From contig NZ_JAGGNW010000010.1 of the NCBI RefSeq assembly GCF_018614875.1, positions 62,001 through 126,000 on the forward strand: a DNA stretch of 64,000 bases, given 5' to 3'. Position numbers and translations under genes: made by a program. Numbering within the stretch: the first letter of the stretch is position 1; every line of letters begins with the position of its first letter. Source of the stretch: Variovorax paradoxus. Lineage in GTDB: Bacteria > Pseudomonadota > Gammaproteobacteria > Burkholderiales > Burkholderiaceae_C. The notes beneath the pieces are model-generated. The model had not been told where the DNA came from. It was given only the letters and a program-made list of their open reading frames with translations, and did not search any database. Shown piece by piece: positions 27,934 through 35,289 of the stretch.

Positions 27934-27993
27934 GACAGTATCGAATGGCCCCACGATCCGGAAAGGGCTTGGCTTTACAAATTGGGAGACTTG

Positions 27994-28668
27994 GTGGCAC
28001 GTCGTACGAAGGAAGAGGCACTGGCCACGCGGAATCGGTTGCTCGATGCCGCGGAGCTGCTGTTTCAGGCGCAAGGCGTCTCGCAGACCTCGCTGCAGCA
28101 GATTGCGCATCAGGCCGGGGCCACGCGCGGCGCCATCTATTGGCACTTCAAGGACAAGGCCGACCTCTTCAACGCGATGATGGAGCGCGTCATCCTGCCG
28201 CTGGAGGCCGGGCCCCGGGCCGCCGCCGCGGCGACCGGCAAAGACGACGACCCGCTGGCCGAGATCGAAGAGGGCATGGTGCATGCGCTGACCCTCATGA
28301 CCACCGACCCCCAGGTGCGCCGCGTGTTCGATGTGGCCACCCACAAGGTCGAATACACGCACGACATGGCCTCGGTGCAGCAGCGCCACCTGGACGCCCG
28401 CAACGCCTGCGTGGCCGATTTCGAAAAAGCCCTGCGCCTGGCCGCGCGGCGCGACCACATCAAGCTGCCGGTGCCTGGCGACGTGGCGGCCCAGGGCCTG
28501 CACGCCCTCCTGAGCGGGCTCATCCAGAACTGGCTGCTCGACCCCACGGCCTTCGACCTGGTGCTCACCGGCCGGCGCACATTCCGCGTTTACCTGGCCG
28601 GGCTGGGCTTTGCGCGGAACTCGGCGGCGGGCATCATCGGGAACGAAGCCGAAGAAGTCGCCGTCTGA
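27994..28668 (+). CDS. AcrR/TtgR-type TetR repressor of the efflux operon
   Basis: A 224-residue TetR-family repressor. The N-terminus VARRTKEEALATRNRLLDAAELLF and the recognition part GATRGAIYWHFKDKADLF align closely with AcrR and TtgR. The GTG at 27994 is chosen by this similarity and by GGGAG 5 nt before it; longer in-frame starts would run through the operator. The C-terminal drug-binding domain is acidic-basic mixed and ends EVAV. It is divergent from the adaptor gene with an AcrR-type operator between. Confidence 0.9.
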   Translation: MARRTKEEALATRNRLLDAAELLFQAQGVSQTSLQQIAHQAGATRGAIYWHFKDKADLFNAMMERVILPLEAGPRAAAAATGKDDDPLAEIEEGMVHALTLMTTDPQVRRVFDVATHKVEYTHDMASVQQRHLDARNACVADFEKALRLAARRDHIKLPVPGDVAAQGLHALLSGLIQNWLLDPTAFDLVLTGRRTFRVYLAGLGFARNSAAGIIGNEAEEVAV

Positions 28669-28683
28669 TGGGCGATAATGCGT

Positions 28684-28704
28684 GGCTCCGGTTCTGCCGG
28701 AGCC
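28684..28704 (+). terminator. Strong hairpin after the acrR-type gene
   Basis: GGCTCCGG-TTCTG-CCGGAGCC, a perfect 8-bp stem 15 bp after the repressor stop and just before the tRNA. It lacks a T-run, so it may be a weak terminator or a tRNA-leader structure. Confidence 0.4.
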
Positions 28705-28711
28705 CAGATTC

Positions 28712-28786
28712 CTCGCTGTATTTCAACGGATAGAATTCGGCCCTCCGAAGGCTGAGATCCAGGTTCGATTCCTGGCGGCGGGACCA
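28712..28786 (+). tRNA. tRNA-Arg (anticodon CCG)
   Basis: A 75-nt cloverleaf can be folded. The acceptor CTCGCTG pairs with CGGCGGG (two wobbles). The D-loop contains AACGGATA with A20, an Arg identity base. The anticodon loop CTCCGAA gives anticodon CCG at 28745-28747. The T-arm is CCAGG-TTCGATT-CCTGG, and the 3' end is ACCA encoded in the DNA. Oddities are a C at position 1 and a T-T apposition at 10-25. The 3' end adjoins an integrase gene, as expected for a tRNA attachment site. Confidence 0.8.
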
Positions 28787-28818
28787 AGTTACAAATTCAC
28801 AGCGTCTCACACCATCTC

Positions 28819-28855
28819 AAAACCCGCGTGCCTCCGAGGTACAGCGGGTTTTTCT
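28819..28855 (+). terminator. Rho-independent terminator after tRNA-Arg
   Basis: AAAACCCGC ... GCGGGTTTTT, a GC stem with a moderately long loop followed by a T-run, about 33 bp beyond the tRNA CCA end. Confidence 0.75.
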
Positions 28856-28892
28856 TCGTCTCACGTCGCCTCGGACAGTACTATTACATCAC

Positions 28893-28924
28893 GGTACTTT
28901 GTCGGTACTTTTGTCAGTACCGAC
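28893..28924 (+). promoter_or_regulatory. Repeat cluster upstream of the integrase gene
   Basis: A direct repeat GGTACTTTGTC / GGTACTTTTGTC overlaps a perfect inverted repeat GTCGGTAC-N8-GTACCGAC. It lies between the tRNA and the integrase start. Such repeats can be integrase or excisionase arm sites, or an autoregulatory operator. Confidence 0.45.
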
Positions 28925-28966
28925 AGCCGCATGAATTTTGAGGTACTTACAACCAGGAGGTGAGGC

Positions 28967-30187
28967 ATGGCACTTACAGACACGTTCGTAAAGCAGGTCA
29001 AGCACAAGGGGGCCGAGATCGGTGAGCGCTACCCCGATGGCGGCGGCATGTACCTGCGCGTGAAGGCAGTGGGCAAGTATTGGCGCATGGACTACCGCCT
29101 CGACGGGAAGGTCAAGCTCCTAGCGCTGGGCGTCTATCCGGCCGTCACGCTTGCAGAAGCTCGCAGGCGGCGCGACAAGGCGCGGGTCTCAATCGCCCAT
29201 GGCGTTGACCCCGTCATCGCCAAGCGCGAAGAAAAACTCGCCAAGGGCAGGGCGGCGGCCAACACCTTCGAGGTTGTTGCGCGGGAGTGGCTGAAGAACA
29301 CAGCCAAGAAGCGGGCGGCGGGTACTCAGACCAAGATCACGACGTGGCTTGAGAAGGACGTGTTTCCCTACCTCGGCAACTGGCCGATATCAACCATCAA
29401 GGCCAAGGACGTGCTCGACAAGGTTGGCCGGCGCATGGAGGCGCGCGGTATTAATGAAAGCGCGCATCGTGTGGTGCAAATTTGTTCGCAGGTCTTTCGA
29501 TATGCCGTTGCAGCCGGTCTAGTGGAGCGTGATGTCACGTCGGACCTCCGTGGCGCACTTGCGACCATCGAAAAGACCCACTATGCCGCCATTACTGATC
29601 CCGCGCAGGTCGGGGCCTTGCTGCGCTCGATTCATACGTATGGCGGGCACCTGTACACCCTGACTGCGCTGAAGCTGTCCCCGCTGGTGTTCGTCCGTCC
29701 GGGTGAACTGCGCACCGCCGAGTGGGCGGAAATCGACTTCGATGCAGCCGAGTGGCGCATCCCGGGCGCGAAGATGAAGATGAAGGTTGATCACATTGTT
29801 CCCCTGTCGAGCCAAGCGGTTGCCTATGGCGACCATTTGAAGTGCGCCGTGCCGACGGTGGCCGACTTGGGTCCACATGACGATGTCAGAGAGCACTTAA
29901 ACGACGCCCGCCTTGAGTTCTACAGCGCCGAAGCCTTGCGCGCATTTTCCCGGGATACCTTGCCACCAGGCGCGTTCGCGGAATTGCAGAACGAGTTGCA
30001 CGGCGGCATCAAGGATGAGATGCGGGGCGCGCATCCAGACGGATATCGGCGCGTACTTTCCGTGGTCAAGACTGCGAGACTGCTGCCCATTACTGACCAC
30101 GCACTCAAGGAACGCTTGTCACTCCTAGACAAGGGCGGGATTTGTCATCAGCTTGCCAATGACGGAAAGGTCAGGTGGGTCAAATGA
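28967..30187 (+). CDS. Chimeric ORF: P4-type integrase N-part fused to ABC-3C effector C-terminal domain
   Basis: A 406-residue frame with a strong ribosome site (AGGAGG before ATG). Residues 1 to about 286 are a P4-type tyrosine recombinase: DUF4102-like start (FVKQVKHKGAEIGERYPDGGGMYL), SAM-like core-binding domain, and the first catalytic Arg in VRPGELR. It then stops matching after HIVPLSSQAV, where the family continues to the HxxR and Tyr residues; these are missing, so recombinase activity should be lost. From about 29830 the frame continues as a different domain (ARLEFYSAEALRAFSRD; GGICHQLAND) that resembles effector C-terminal domains of ABC three-component systems. The downstream middle component overlaps the stop. 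A deletion inside an island is the simplest explanation. Confidence 0.75.
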   Translation: MALTDTFVKQVKHKGAEIGERYPDGGGMYLRVKAVGKYWRMDYRLDGKVKLLALGVYPAVTLAEARRRRDKARVSIAHGVDPVIAKREEKLAKGRAAANTFEVVAREWLKNTAKKRAAGTQTKITTWLEKDVFPYLGNWPISTIKAKDVLDKVGRRMEARGINESAHRVVQICSQVFRYAVAAGLVERDVTSDLRGALATIEKTHYAAITDPAQVGALLRSIHTYGGHLYTLTALKLSPLVFVRPGELRTAEWAEIDFDAAEWRIPGAKMKMKVDHIVPLSSQAVAYGDHLKCAVPTVADLGPHDDVREHLNDARLEFYSAEALRAFSRDTLPPGAFAELQNELHGGIKDEMRGAHPDGYRRVLSVVKTARLLPITDHALKERLSLLDKGGICHQLANDGKVRWVK

Positions 30188-30699
30188 TCGAATCCCCAGA
30201 TACTAAAATGTTGCCGCCGTTCAACGGCCCGATTGAGATTGGGCTTCGCGCGCTGTCCCTTTTGAGCGAGACCTTTCCAGCATCGTGTTCACTACAAAGG
30301 CTGGTGGTTTCAGATTATTTGCTTGTCCACTCCGACGACATGCCGGACGGCCCGCCTGGTCTGCATCCGAAGACACCTCATCGTGGTAACGAGTTGCTGG
30401 TGCGCCGTGCCGTACTGGAGCAAGGATTGATGCTGTACCAGAGCCGGGGCCTGTTGGAGCGCCATTACACAGAGACGGGCGTGATGTTCGCGGCGACAGA
30501 GAGAACCGCTGGCTTCTTGGATGCGCTGTCCTCCGGCTATGCCGCCGAGCTTCGAGAGCGGGCGGCATGGCTGGTTTCATTTTTCGGGGATGTATCTGAT
30601 GGCGAACTGTTGAAGATTGCTAACTCTCAGGTCGGCGAGTGGGGTGCAGAGTTCGCGATGGAGTCTGTGCTGAAAGTGGAGGACGCCGAATGGCAATAG
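30184..30699 (+). CDS. ABC three-component system middle component (MC2-like)
   Basis: A 171-residue protein with the pattern I recall for the ABC-3C middle component 2 family: FNGPIEIGLRALSLL at the start, LQRLVVSDYLLVHS, ELLVRRAVLEQGLMLYQSRGL, LRERAAWLVSFFG and GEWGAEFAME near the end. ABC-3C systems are predicted anti-phage conflict systems in which this small subunit couples an effector to an SMC-like ATPase. The start overlaps the upstream chimeric stop (ATGA), and the ATPase start overlaps its own end by 10 nt, the normal operon layout. This gene is intact although both neighbours are truncated. Confidence 0.72.
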   Translation: MIESPDTKMLPPFNGPIEIGLRALSLLSETFPASCSLQRLVVSDYLLVHSDDMPDGPPGLHPKTPHRGNELLVRRAVLEQGLMLYQSRGLLERHYTETGVMFAATERTAGFLDALSSGYAAELRERAAWLVSFFGDVSDGELLKIANSQVGEWGAEFAMESVLKVEDAEWQ

Positions 30700-32099
30700 C
30701 AGGATTTCAAATCCGCCGATTGACCCTAGTCGGACGCGGCGTGCCCAACGCCGAAGTGCAGTTCAATGAGGGGTTGAACGTTGTGTCGGGCCCATCTGAT
30801 ACGGGCAAGACGTTCATCATCCAGTGCATCGACTACATGCTCGGTGGAAAAGACGTCCCGGAGTCCATTCCCGAGGCGGCGCAGTATGAGACCGTGCGTC
30901 TTGCATTGAACGTGTCGAAAGGTGACGATGAGATTGTCCTGGAGCGGTCGATCCGAGGCGGGGACTTCAAGCTGGTCAGCCCGGGAAAGGCGGATCAGCA
31001 ACTTTCTGCGAAGCACAGTGCCGGAGGCAAGGATTCGGTATCTCAGTACCTGCTGGGCCTATCCGCGTTGGCTGAAAAGAAGGTTCGCAAGAACAAGCAA
31101 GGCGCAACCCGCGAGGTTAGCTTTCGAGATTTGGCTCGGCTGATTCTTGTTGATGAAGAAACCATCATTAGCAAGACCTCCCCAATTCTTACCGGGCAGT
31201 ACACAACCGGCACAGCGGAGAGCGCCGTCTTCCGCTTGCTGCTGACGGGTGTCGATGACATCAACGCTCGCATCGTGGGGCAGCAACTCGGCAAGGAGCT
31301 CGGTGGCACGATCGTCGTGGACAACAAGGGCGGTGCCGGCGGCAACCTGGGCGCGGTCGAGGCCAAGCGTTCTGCACCGGATGGCTACACGATGTTCTAT
31401 GCAACCTCTGCCGTCGTGCTTGCGCCCTCGCTGTATGCGAAGCCGGGCTTCGATCCCTACGCAGACTACACGCCAATCTCGTTGACGGCGACCATTCCGC
31501 TCTTGTTGGTCGTGAACCCGACAGTGCCAGCCAAGACGGTCAATGAACTCGTTGCGCTGGCCAAAGCCAAGCCCAACGAGCTGAACTATGGATCGTCGGG
31601 TGCCGGTGCATTGCTGCATCTGGGAGGTGCATTGTTCGCCAAGGAGGCAGGCATCCAGGCAACGCACGTTGCCTACAAGGGCAGTGCCCCCGCGGTTGCC
31701 GACCTCCTCGCTGGAACCACGCAGTTCATGTTCCTGGCGATCAACGAGGCCATGCCACATGTGAAAGGCGGCGCCTTGCGCGCGCTCGCGATCACGAGCG
31801 ACAAACGATCTCCGCTCGTGCCGGACGTCCCGACGATCCGGGAGGCGACCGGAAAGACGACCATGGACATGGGTGCCTGGCAAGGGCTGATGCTGCCAAA
31901 GGGCGCGCCGGACGATGTCGTGAGCAAGATTTCTGCAGCACTCAAGAAGGCGCTTGCCGACAAGGCCTTGCAGGATCGCCTCGCCGCGCAAGGTTCCATC
32001 GTGCTGGGTGGCACGGCAAAGGACTACTCGGACTACATGAAGCTCGAAGGTGACCGCTGGGCGAAGGTCATCAAAGACACCGGCGCGAAGCTCGATTGA
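30690..32099 (+). CDS. Chimeric ORF: ABC-3C ATPase N-part fused to Bug/TctC binding-protein body
   Basis: A 469-residue frame. Residues 1 to about 189 resemble the N-terminus of an SMC/ABC-type ATPase, with a Walker A in FNEGLNVVSGPSDTGKT (serine/threonine-rich P-loop) and DYMLGGKD after it, consistent with the ABC-3C ATPase. The match ends near LLLTGVDD. From about 31258 the frame becomes a Bug (TctC) periplasmic binding protein (ARIVGQQLGKELGG; GNLGAVEAKRSAPDGYT) that lacks its signal peptide and first segment. Neither half can be complete: the ATPase has lost Walker B and the Bug part cannot be exported. GGAGG precedes the ATG. Confidence 0.75.
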   Translation: MAIAGFQIRRLTLVGRGVPNAEVQFNEGLNVVSGPSDTGKTFIIQCIDYMLGGKDVPESIPEAAQYETVRLALNVSKGDDEIVLERSIRGGDFKLVSPGKADQQLSAKHSAGGKDSVSQYLLGLSALAEKKVRKNKQGATREVSFRDLARLILVDEETIISKTSPILTGQYTTGTAESAVFRLLLTGVDDINARIVGQQLGKELGGTIVVDNKGGAGGNLGAVEAKRSAPDGYTMFYATSAVVLAPSLYAKPGFDPYADYTPISLTATIPLLLVVNPTVPAKTVNELVALAKAKPNELNYGSSGAGALLHLGGALFAKEAGIQATHVAYKGSAPAVADLLAGTTQFMFLAINEAMPHVKGGALRALAITSDKRSPLVPDVPTIREATGKTTMDMGAWQGLMLPKGAPDDVVSKISAALKKALADKALQDRLAAQGSIVLGGTAKDYSDYMKLEGDRWAKVIKDTGAKLD

Positions 32100-32119
32100 G
32101 CACGGCACAAGGAGACATC

Positions 32120-32158
32120 ATGTTGAAAAAATCGCACTTTCATTGCCGCCGGGCCTGA
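32120..32158 (+). pseudogene. Truncated start of a lost gene
   Basis: AAGGAG followed by an ATG and a 12-codon frame (MLKKSHFHCRRA) ending in TGA, 20 bp after the chimeric Bug ORF. A good ribosome site with only a stub suggests the 5' end of a gene otherwise removed; a real micro-peptide is less likely. It marks the probable right edge of the rearranged region. Confidence 0.35.
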
Positions 32159-32189
32159 CCTGGCCCACCATGACCGCAGATCGCCCGGC

Positions 32190-33125
32190 TCACCGCTTCC
32201 TATGCAACAGCTCCAGAAACTGCTTCGCCGGAATGCTAAGCGGCCGGTCGCTGCGCACGATGCTGCCGTAGGTGGAGAGCTTGTGCCGGATCGCGTACTG
32301 CACGATGCTGAGCACGCCGTGCTCGGCGTCCCGCCGCGCGACCGTTGCCGGAATCACGCCGACCATGGACGACTTGCGGATCAGGTTGATGGTCGTGAGT
32401 ATCGAGCCGGTCTCGATCAAGCCGGGCGGCATCACCGCGTGGTGCACCTGGAACTCGCGCTCGATCACGTCGCGCATGGGGCTGTGCGCCGGCTGCAGGA
32501 TCCACGTGTAGTCCAGCAGATCGGCGAAGGCCACGCGTGAGCGCCCGGCCAGCGGATGCTCGTTGCCGACGACCACCGCCAGGGCCTCGTCCTCGATGGC
32601 CCTGAAGGTGCAGGCGGCCGCTTCGGGGCCCATGGGGCGGCCCACCACCACTTCGAGCACGCCCTCGTGCAATTGGGCGAGCAGTCTGTCGCTGGTGTCC
32701 ACCGCAATCTCGACGGCCAGCAAAGGATGGTCTGCCTTGAGTTCGGTGAGCGCATCGGTCAGCCGGCCGGGCGAGGCCGCCATGATGCTGCCGAGCGAGA
32801 ACTTGCCGACGCTGCCGAGCTGGAGCTCGTGCAGTTCGCGGTTGAGCGCCTCCATGCTGCCGCGGATGCCCCTGAAGTACCCCATCACGCGCTCGCCCGC
32901 CGCATTGAGCCGCAGCCCGCGCCCGACGCGCTCGAACATCGGCTGGCCCAGTGCGCTTTCGAGCTCGTGGAGCATCTTGGTGGCGGCCGGCTGCGTGAGG
33001 CCGAGCTGATCGGCAGCGGCGCGCAGGGTGCGCCGTTCTTCGACCGCCAGCATCAGCGCAACCTGCCGCATGCGAATGCGGTTGAGCAGTTGGGGGGTCG
33101 AATCCTGCCTGTCGATGGAGCCCAC
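32190..33125 (-). CDS. LysR-family regulator of the sugar-acid operon
   Basis: A 311-residue LysR-type regulator. The N-terminal winged helix (about 15-75) has the motif RRTLRAAADQLGLTQPAATKMLHELESALG. The C-terminal effector domain (about 100-300) is of the GbpR/PcaQ-like group (FSLGSIMAASPGRL; HPLLAVEIAVDTSDRLLAQL). It is divergent from the Bug-PdxA-dehydratase operon and most likely activates it in response to a pathway compound. A perfect palindrome at 33145-33156 in the shared spacer is a candidate binding site. Confidence 0.88.
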   Translation of the reverse strand: MGSIDRQDSTPQLLNRIRMRQVALMLAVEERRTLRAAADQLGLTQPAATKMLHELESALGQPMFERVGRGLRLNAAGERVMGYFRGIRGSMEALNRELHELQLGSVGKFSLGSIMAASPGRLTDALTELKADHPLLAVEIAVDTSDRLLAQLHEGVLEVVVGRPMGPEAAACTFRAIEDEALAVVVGNEHPLAGRSRVAFADLLDYTWILQPAHSPMRDVIEREFQVHHAVMPPGLIETGSILTTINLIRKSSMVGVIPATVARRDAEHGVLSIVQYAIRHKLSTYGSIVRSDRPLSIPAKQFLELLHRKR

Positions 33126-33144
33126 GATTGATTACCTCAGGATA

Positions 33145-33156
33145 TTGATCGATCAA
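33145..33156. promoter_or_regulatory. Palindrome in the lysR-bug spacer
   Basis: TTGATCGATCAA, a perfect 12-bp palindrome 20 bp from the lysR start and 80 bp from the Bug gene start. The position suits a LysR-type operator, although the usual T-N11-A form is only loosely met. Confidence 0.4.
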
Positions 33157-33235
33157 GTTCTTTCAGTTTACGTGCATCAATCGCCTGCCTACGATTGCGG
33201 CCGACGATTCCTAGAAACAGACCGGAGACAAACAG

Positions 33236-34198
33236 ATGAAAAAGCTCATGGCGGCCGCGGCTGCCGGGGTGCTGGCGCTCGCCGCCAGCGCCGTGCAGGC
33301 CCAGGATTGGCCCACCCGCCCGATCAGGATCATGGTCGGCTCCGCGCCCGGAGGTGGCACCGACGCAATGGCCCGCGCGGTGGCCGACCGGCTGGGCCCG
33401 CTGCTCAAGCAGCCGGTGGTGGTCGAGAACCGGCCCGGCGTTTCCAACACCCTGGCAGCCGATGCCACGGCCAAGTCCAGCGACGGCCACACCATGGTGA
33501 TGGGTGTGGTCACGGCCCATGCGATTGCGCCGCACCTGCTCAAGCTCAACTACGACAGCAACCGCGACCTGGTGCCGGTGGCCTTCGTCGGCGCGGTGCC
33601 CAACGTGCTGGTGGTGAGCAACAGCGTGCCGGCCGACTCGGTGCAGGCGCTGGTCAAGCTGGCCAGGCAGGAGCCGGGGAAGCTCAACTACGCCACCAGC
33701 GGCTCGGGCAGCACCCAGCACATCGCGGCCGAGTTGTTCAAGGACGCGGCAGGCGTCGACATCGCGCACGTGCCCTACAAGGGCAGCGGCCCGGCGCTGG
33801 TCGACCTGATCGGTGGCCAGGTGCAGCTGAGCTTCGACACCCTGCCCTCGGTGATCGGGCAGATCAAGAACGGCAAGGTCCGCGCGCTGGCTGTCACCAC
33901 GTCGAAGCGCAACCCGCAGCTGCCCAACGTGCCAACGCTGGCCGAGGCCGGCGTGCCCGGTGTCGAGATGAGCGCCTGGTACGGCATCTACATGCCGGCT
34001 GGGGCGTCCAGGGCGGTGCAGGACAAGGTGCACGACGCGGTCAACCAGGTGCTTGCGATGCCCGAGACCAAGACCCGCCTCGACGCCATCGGCGCCGAGA
34101 TCACGCCCATGACCCAAGGGCAGTTTGCGCAGTTCCACGCCGCCGAATACAAGCGCTTCGGCGAGGTCATCAAGAAAAACCACATCCGCCTGGATTGA
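33236..34198 (+). CDS. Bug/TctC-family periplasmic binding protein
   Basis: A 320-residue tripartite-tricarboxylate-type binding protein. Residues 1-22 are a signal peptide ending AVQAQD. The mature protein begins WPTRPIRIMVGSAPGGGTDAMAR and contains VVVENRPGVSNTLAA and the fold-closing YGIYMPAG. No TctA/TctB membrane genes are nearby, as is usual for the many orphan Bug proteins of this bacterial group. As first gene of the operon it presumably captures the sugar acid broken down by the downstream enzymes, or acts as a sensor. Confidence 0.92.
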   Translation: MKKLMAAAAAGVLALAASAVQAQDWPTRPIRIMVGSAPGGGTDAMARAVADRLGPLLKQPVVVENRPGVSNTLAADATAKSSDGHTMVMGVVTAHAIAPHLLKLNYDSNRDLVPVAFVGAVPNVLVVSNSVPADSVQALVKLARQEPGKLNYATSGSGSTQHIAAELFKDAAGVDIAHVPYKGSGPALVDLIGGQVQLSFDTLPSVIGQIKNGKVRALAVTTSKRNPQLPNVPTLAEAGVPGVEMSAWYGIYMPAGASRAVQDKVHDAVNQVLAMPETKTRLDAIGAEITPMTQGQFAQFHAAEYKRFGEVIKKNHIRLD

Positions 34199-34199
34199 C

Positions 34200-35252
34200 A
34201 TGACGAACCCATCTTCCCTTCCCGTTGTCGCGCTCACCCTCGGCGACCCCGCCGGCATCGGCGCCGAACTGATCGCCAGGTTGCTGGCCAAATCCGAGGC
34301 TGCCGCAACGGCCAACATCGTGCTGATCGGCGACCGCTGGCTGTGGGACGAAGGCCAGCGCATCGCCGGCACCTCGGTCGCCACCGACGAGGTGCATTCG
34401 CTGGCCGAAGTGCGCGGCCGTGCGAACGCTGCACGCCCTGCGTTCCTTGCCGTGCACAGCATCGACCCCGCACTGGTGCAGCGCGGCCAGGCCTCGGCGC
34501 CAGGCGGCCGCTCGGTGCTGCAGGTGCTCGACCAATGCATGGACGCCACGCTGGCCGGCGAGGTCGACGCGATCTGCTTCGCGCCACTGAACAAGCACGC
34601 CATGAAGATCGGCGGCATGCAGCACGAGGACGAGCTTCATCACTTTGCAGAGCACTTGGGCGTGACCGGCTACTTCTGCGAGTTCAACACGCTTGGCGAG
34701 CTCTGGACCTCGCGCATCTCGTCGCACGTGCCGCTGAAAGACGTGGCCGGCTACTTGAGCGTGGAGCGCATCGAGCAGGCGGCCGAGCTGATCTACCGTT
34801 CGCTGCTGGCCAACGGCGTGGCGCAGCCCAAGGTCGCGATCGCAGCCTTCAATCCGCATGGCGGCGACGGCGGCATGTGCGGGCGCGAAGAGATCGACAT
34901 CATCGAGCCGGCCGTCAAGGCCCTGCAGGCGCGCAGCTGGCCCACCGAGGCGCCCTTCCACGGCCCGTTTCCGGCCGACACCATCTTCCTGAAGGCCCAG
35001 GCCGGCGAGTACCAGGCGATCGTGACCATGTACCACGACCAGGGCCAGATCGCGATCAAGCTCATGGGCTTCAGCCGCGGCGTCACGGTGCAGGGCGGGC
35101 TGCCGATTCCGATCACCACGCCCGCGCACGGCACCGCCTACGACATCGCGGGCCAGGGCAAGGCCAGCGCCGAGGCCATGTGGCAGGCCTTCCGGATCGC
35201 CAGCCGCATGGGTGCCACGCGCCTCCTCGGCAAGGCCGCGCTCGCGGCCTGA
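34200..35252 (+). CDS. PdxA-family dehydrogenase (sugar-acid operon paralogue)
   Basis: A 350-residue oxidoreductase of the PdxA family. Conserved parts are [18 protein letters not shown] at the start, [10 protein letters not shown], the metal-binding His regions HHFAEHLGV and [10 protein letters not shown], and [14 protein letters not shown] near the end. Housekeeping PdxA oxidises 4-phosphohydroxy-threonine; catabolic paralogues act on phosphorylated four-carbon acids or on dihydrodiols (TphB). Here it sits 1 bp after the Bug gene and before two dehydratases, without a partner kinase, so its substrate is probably not the usual phospho-threonate. Assignment to vitamin B6 synthesis is not supported by context. 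Confidence 0.87.
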   Translation: MTNPSSLPVVALTLGDPAGIGAELIARLLAKSEAAATANIVLIGDRWLWDEGQRIAGTSVATDEVHSLAEVRGRANAARPAFLAVHSIDPALVQRGQASAPGGRSVLQVLDQCMDATLAGEVDAICFAPLNKHAMKIGGMQHEDELHHFAEHLGVTGYFCEFNTLGELWTSRISSHVPLKDVAGYLSVERIEQAAELIYRSLLANGVAQPKVAIAAFNPHGGDGGMCGREEIDIIEPAVKALQARSWPTEAPFHGPFPADTIFLKAQAGEYQAIVTMYHDQGQIAIKLMGFSRGVTVQGGLPIPITTPAHGTAYDIAGQGKASAEAMWQAFRIASRMGATRLLGKAALAA

Positions 35253-35289
35253 GCGAAACATTCACCACCTATCCAGAAAGATCGACAAG

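Noticed and set aside
28787..32160. Active integrative element
   Set aside because: The only recombinase has lost its catalytic C-terminus, and no right-hand attachment repeat was found, so mobility is unlikely.
34200..35252. Housekeeping pdxA for vitamin B6 synthesis
   Set aside because: Context is a LysR-controlled sugar-acid operon with a Bug receptor and dehydratases, pointing to a catabolic paralogue.
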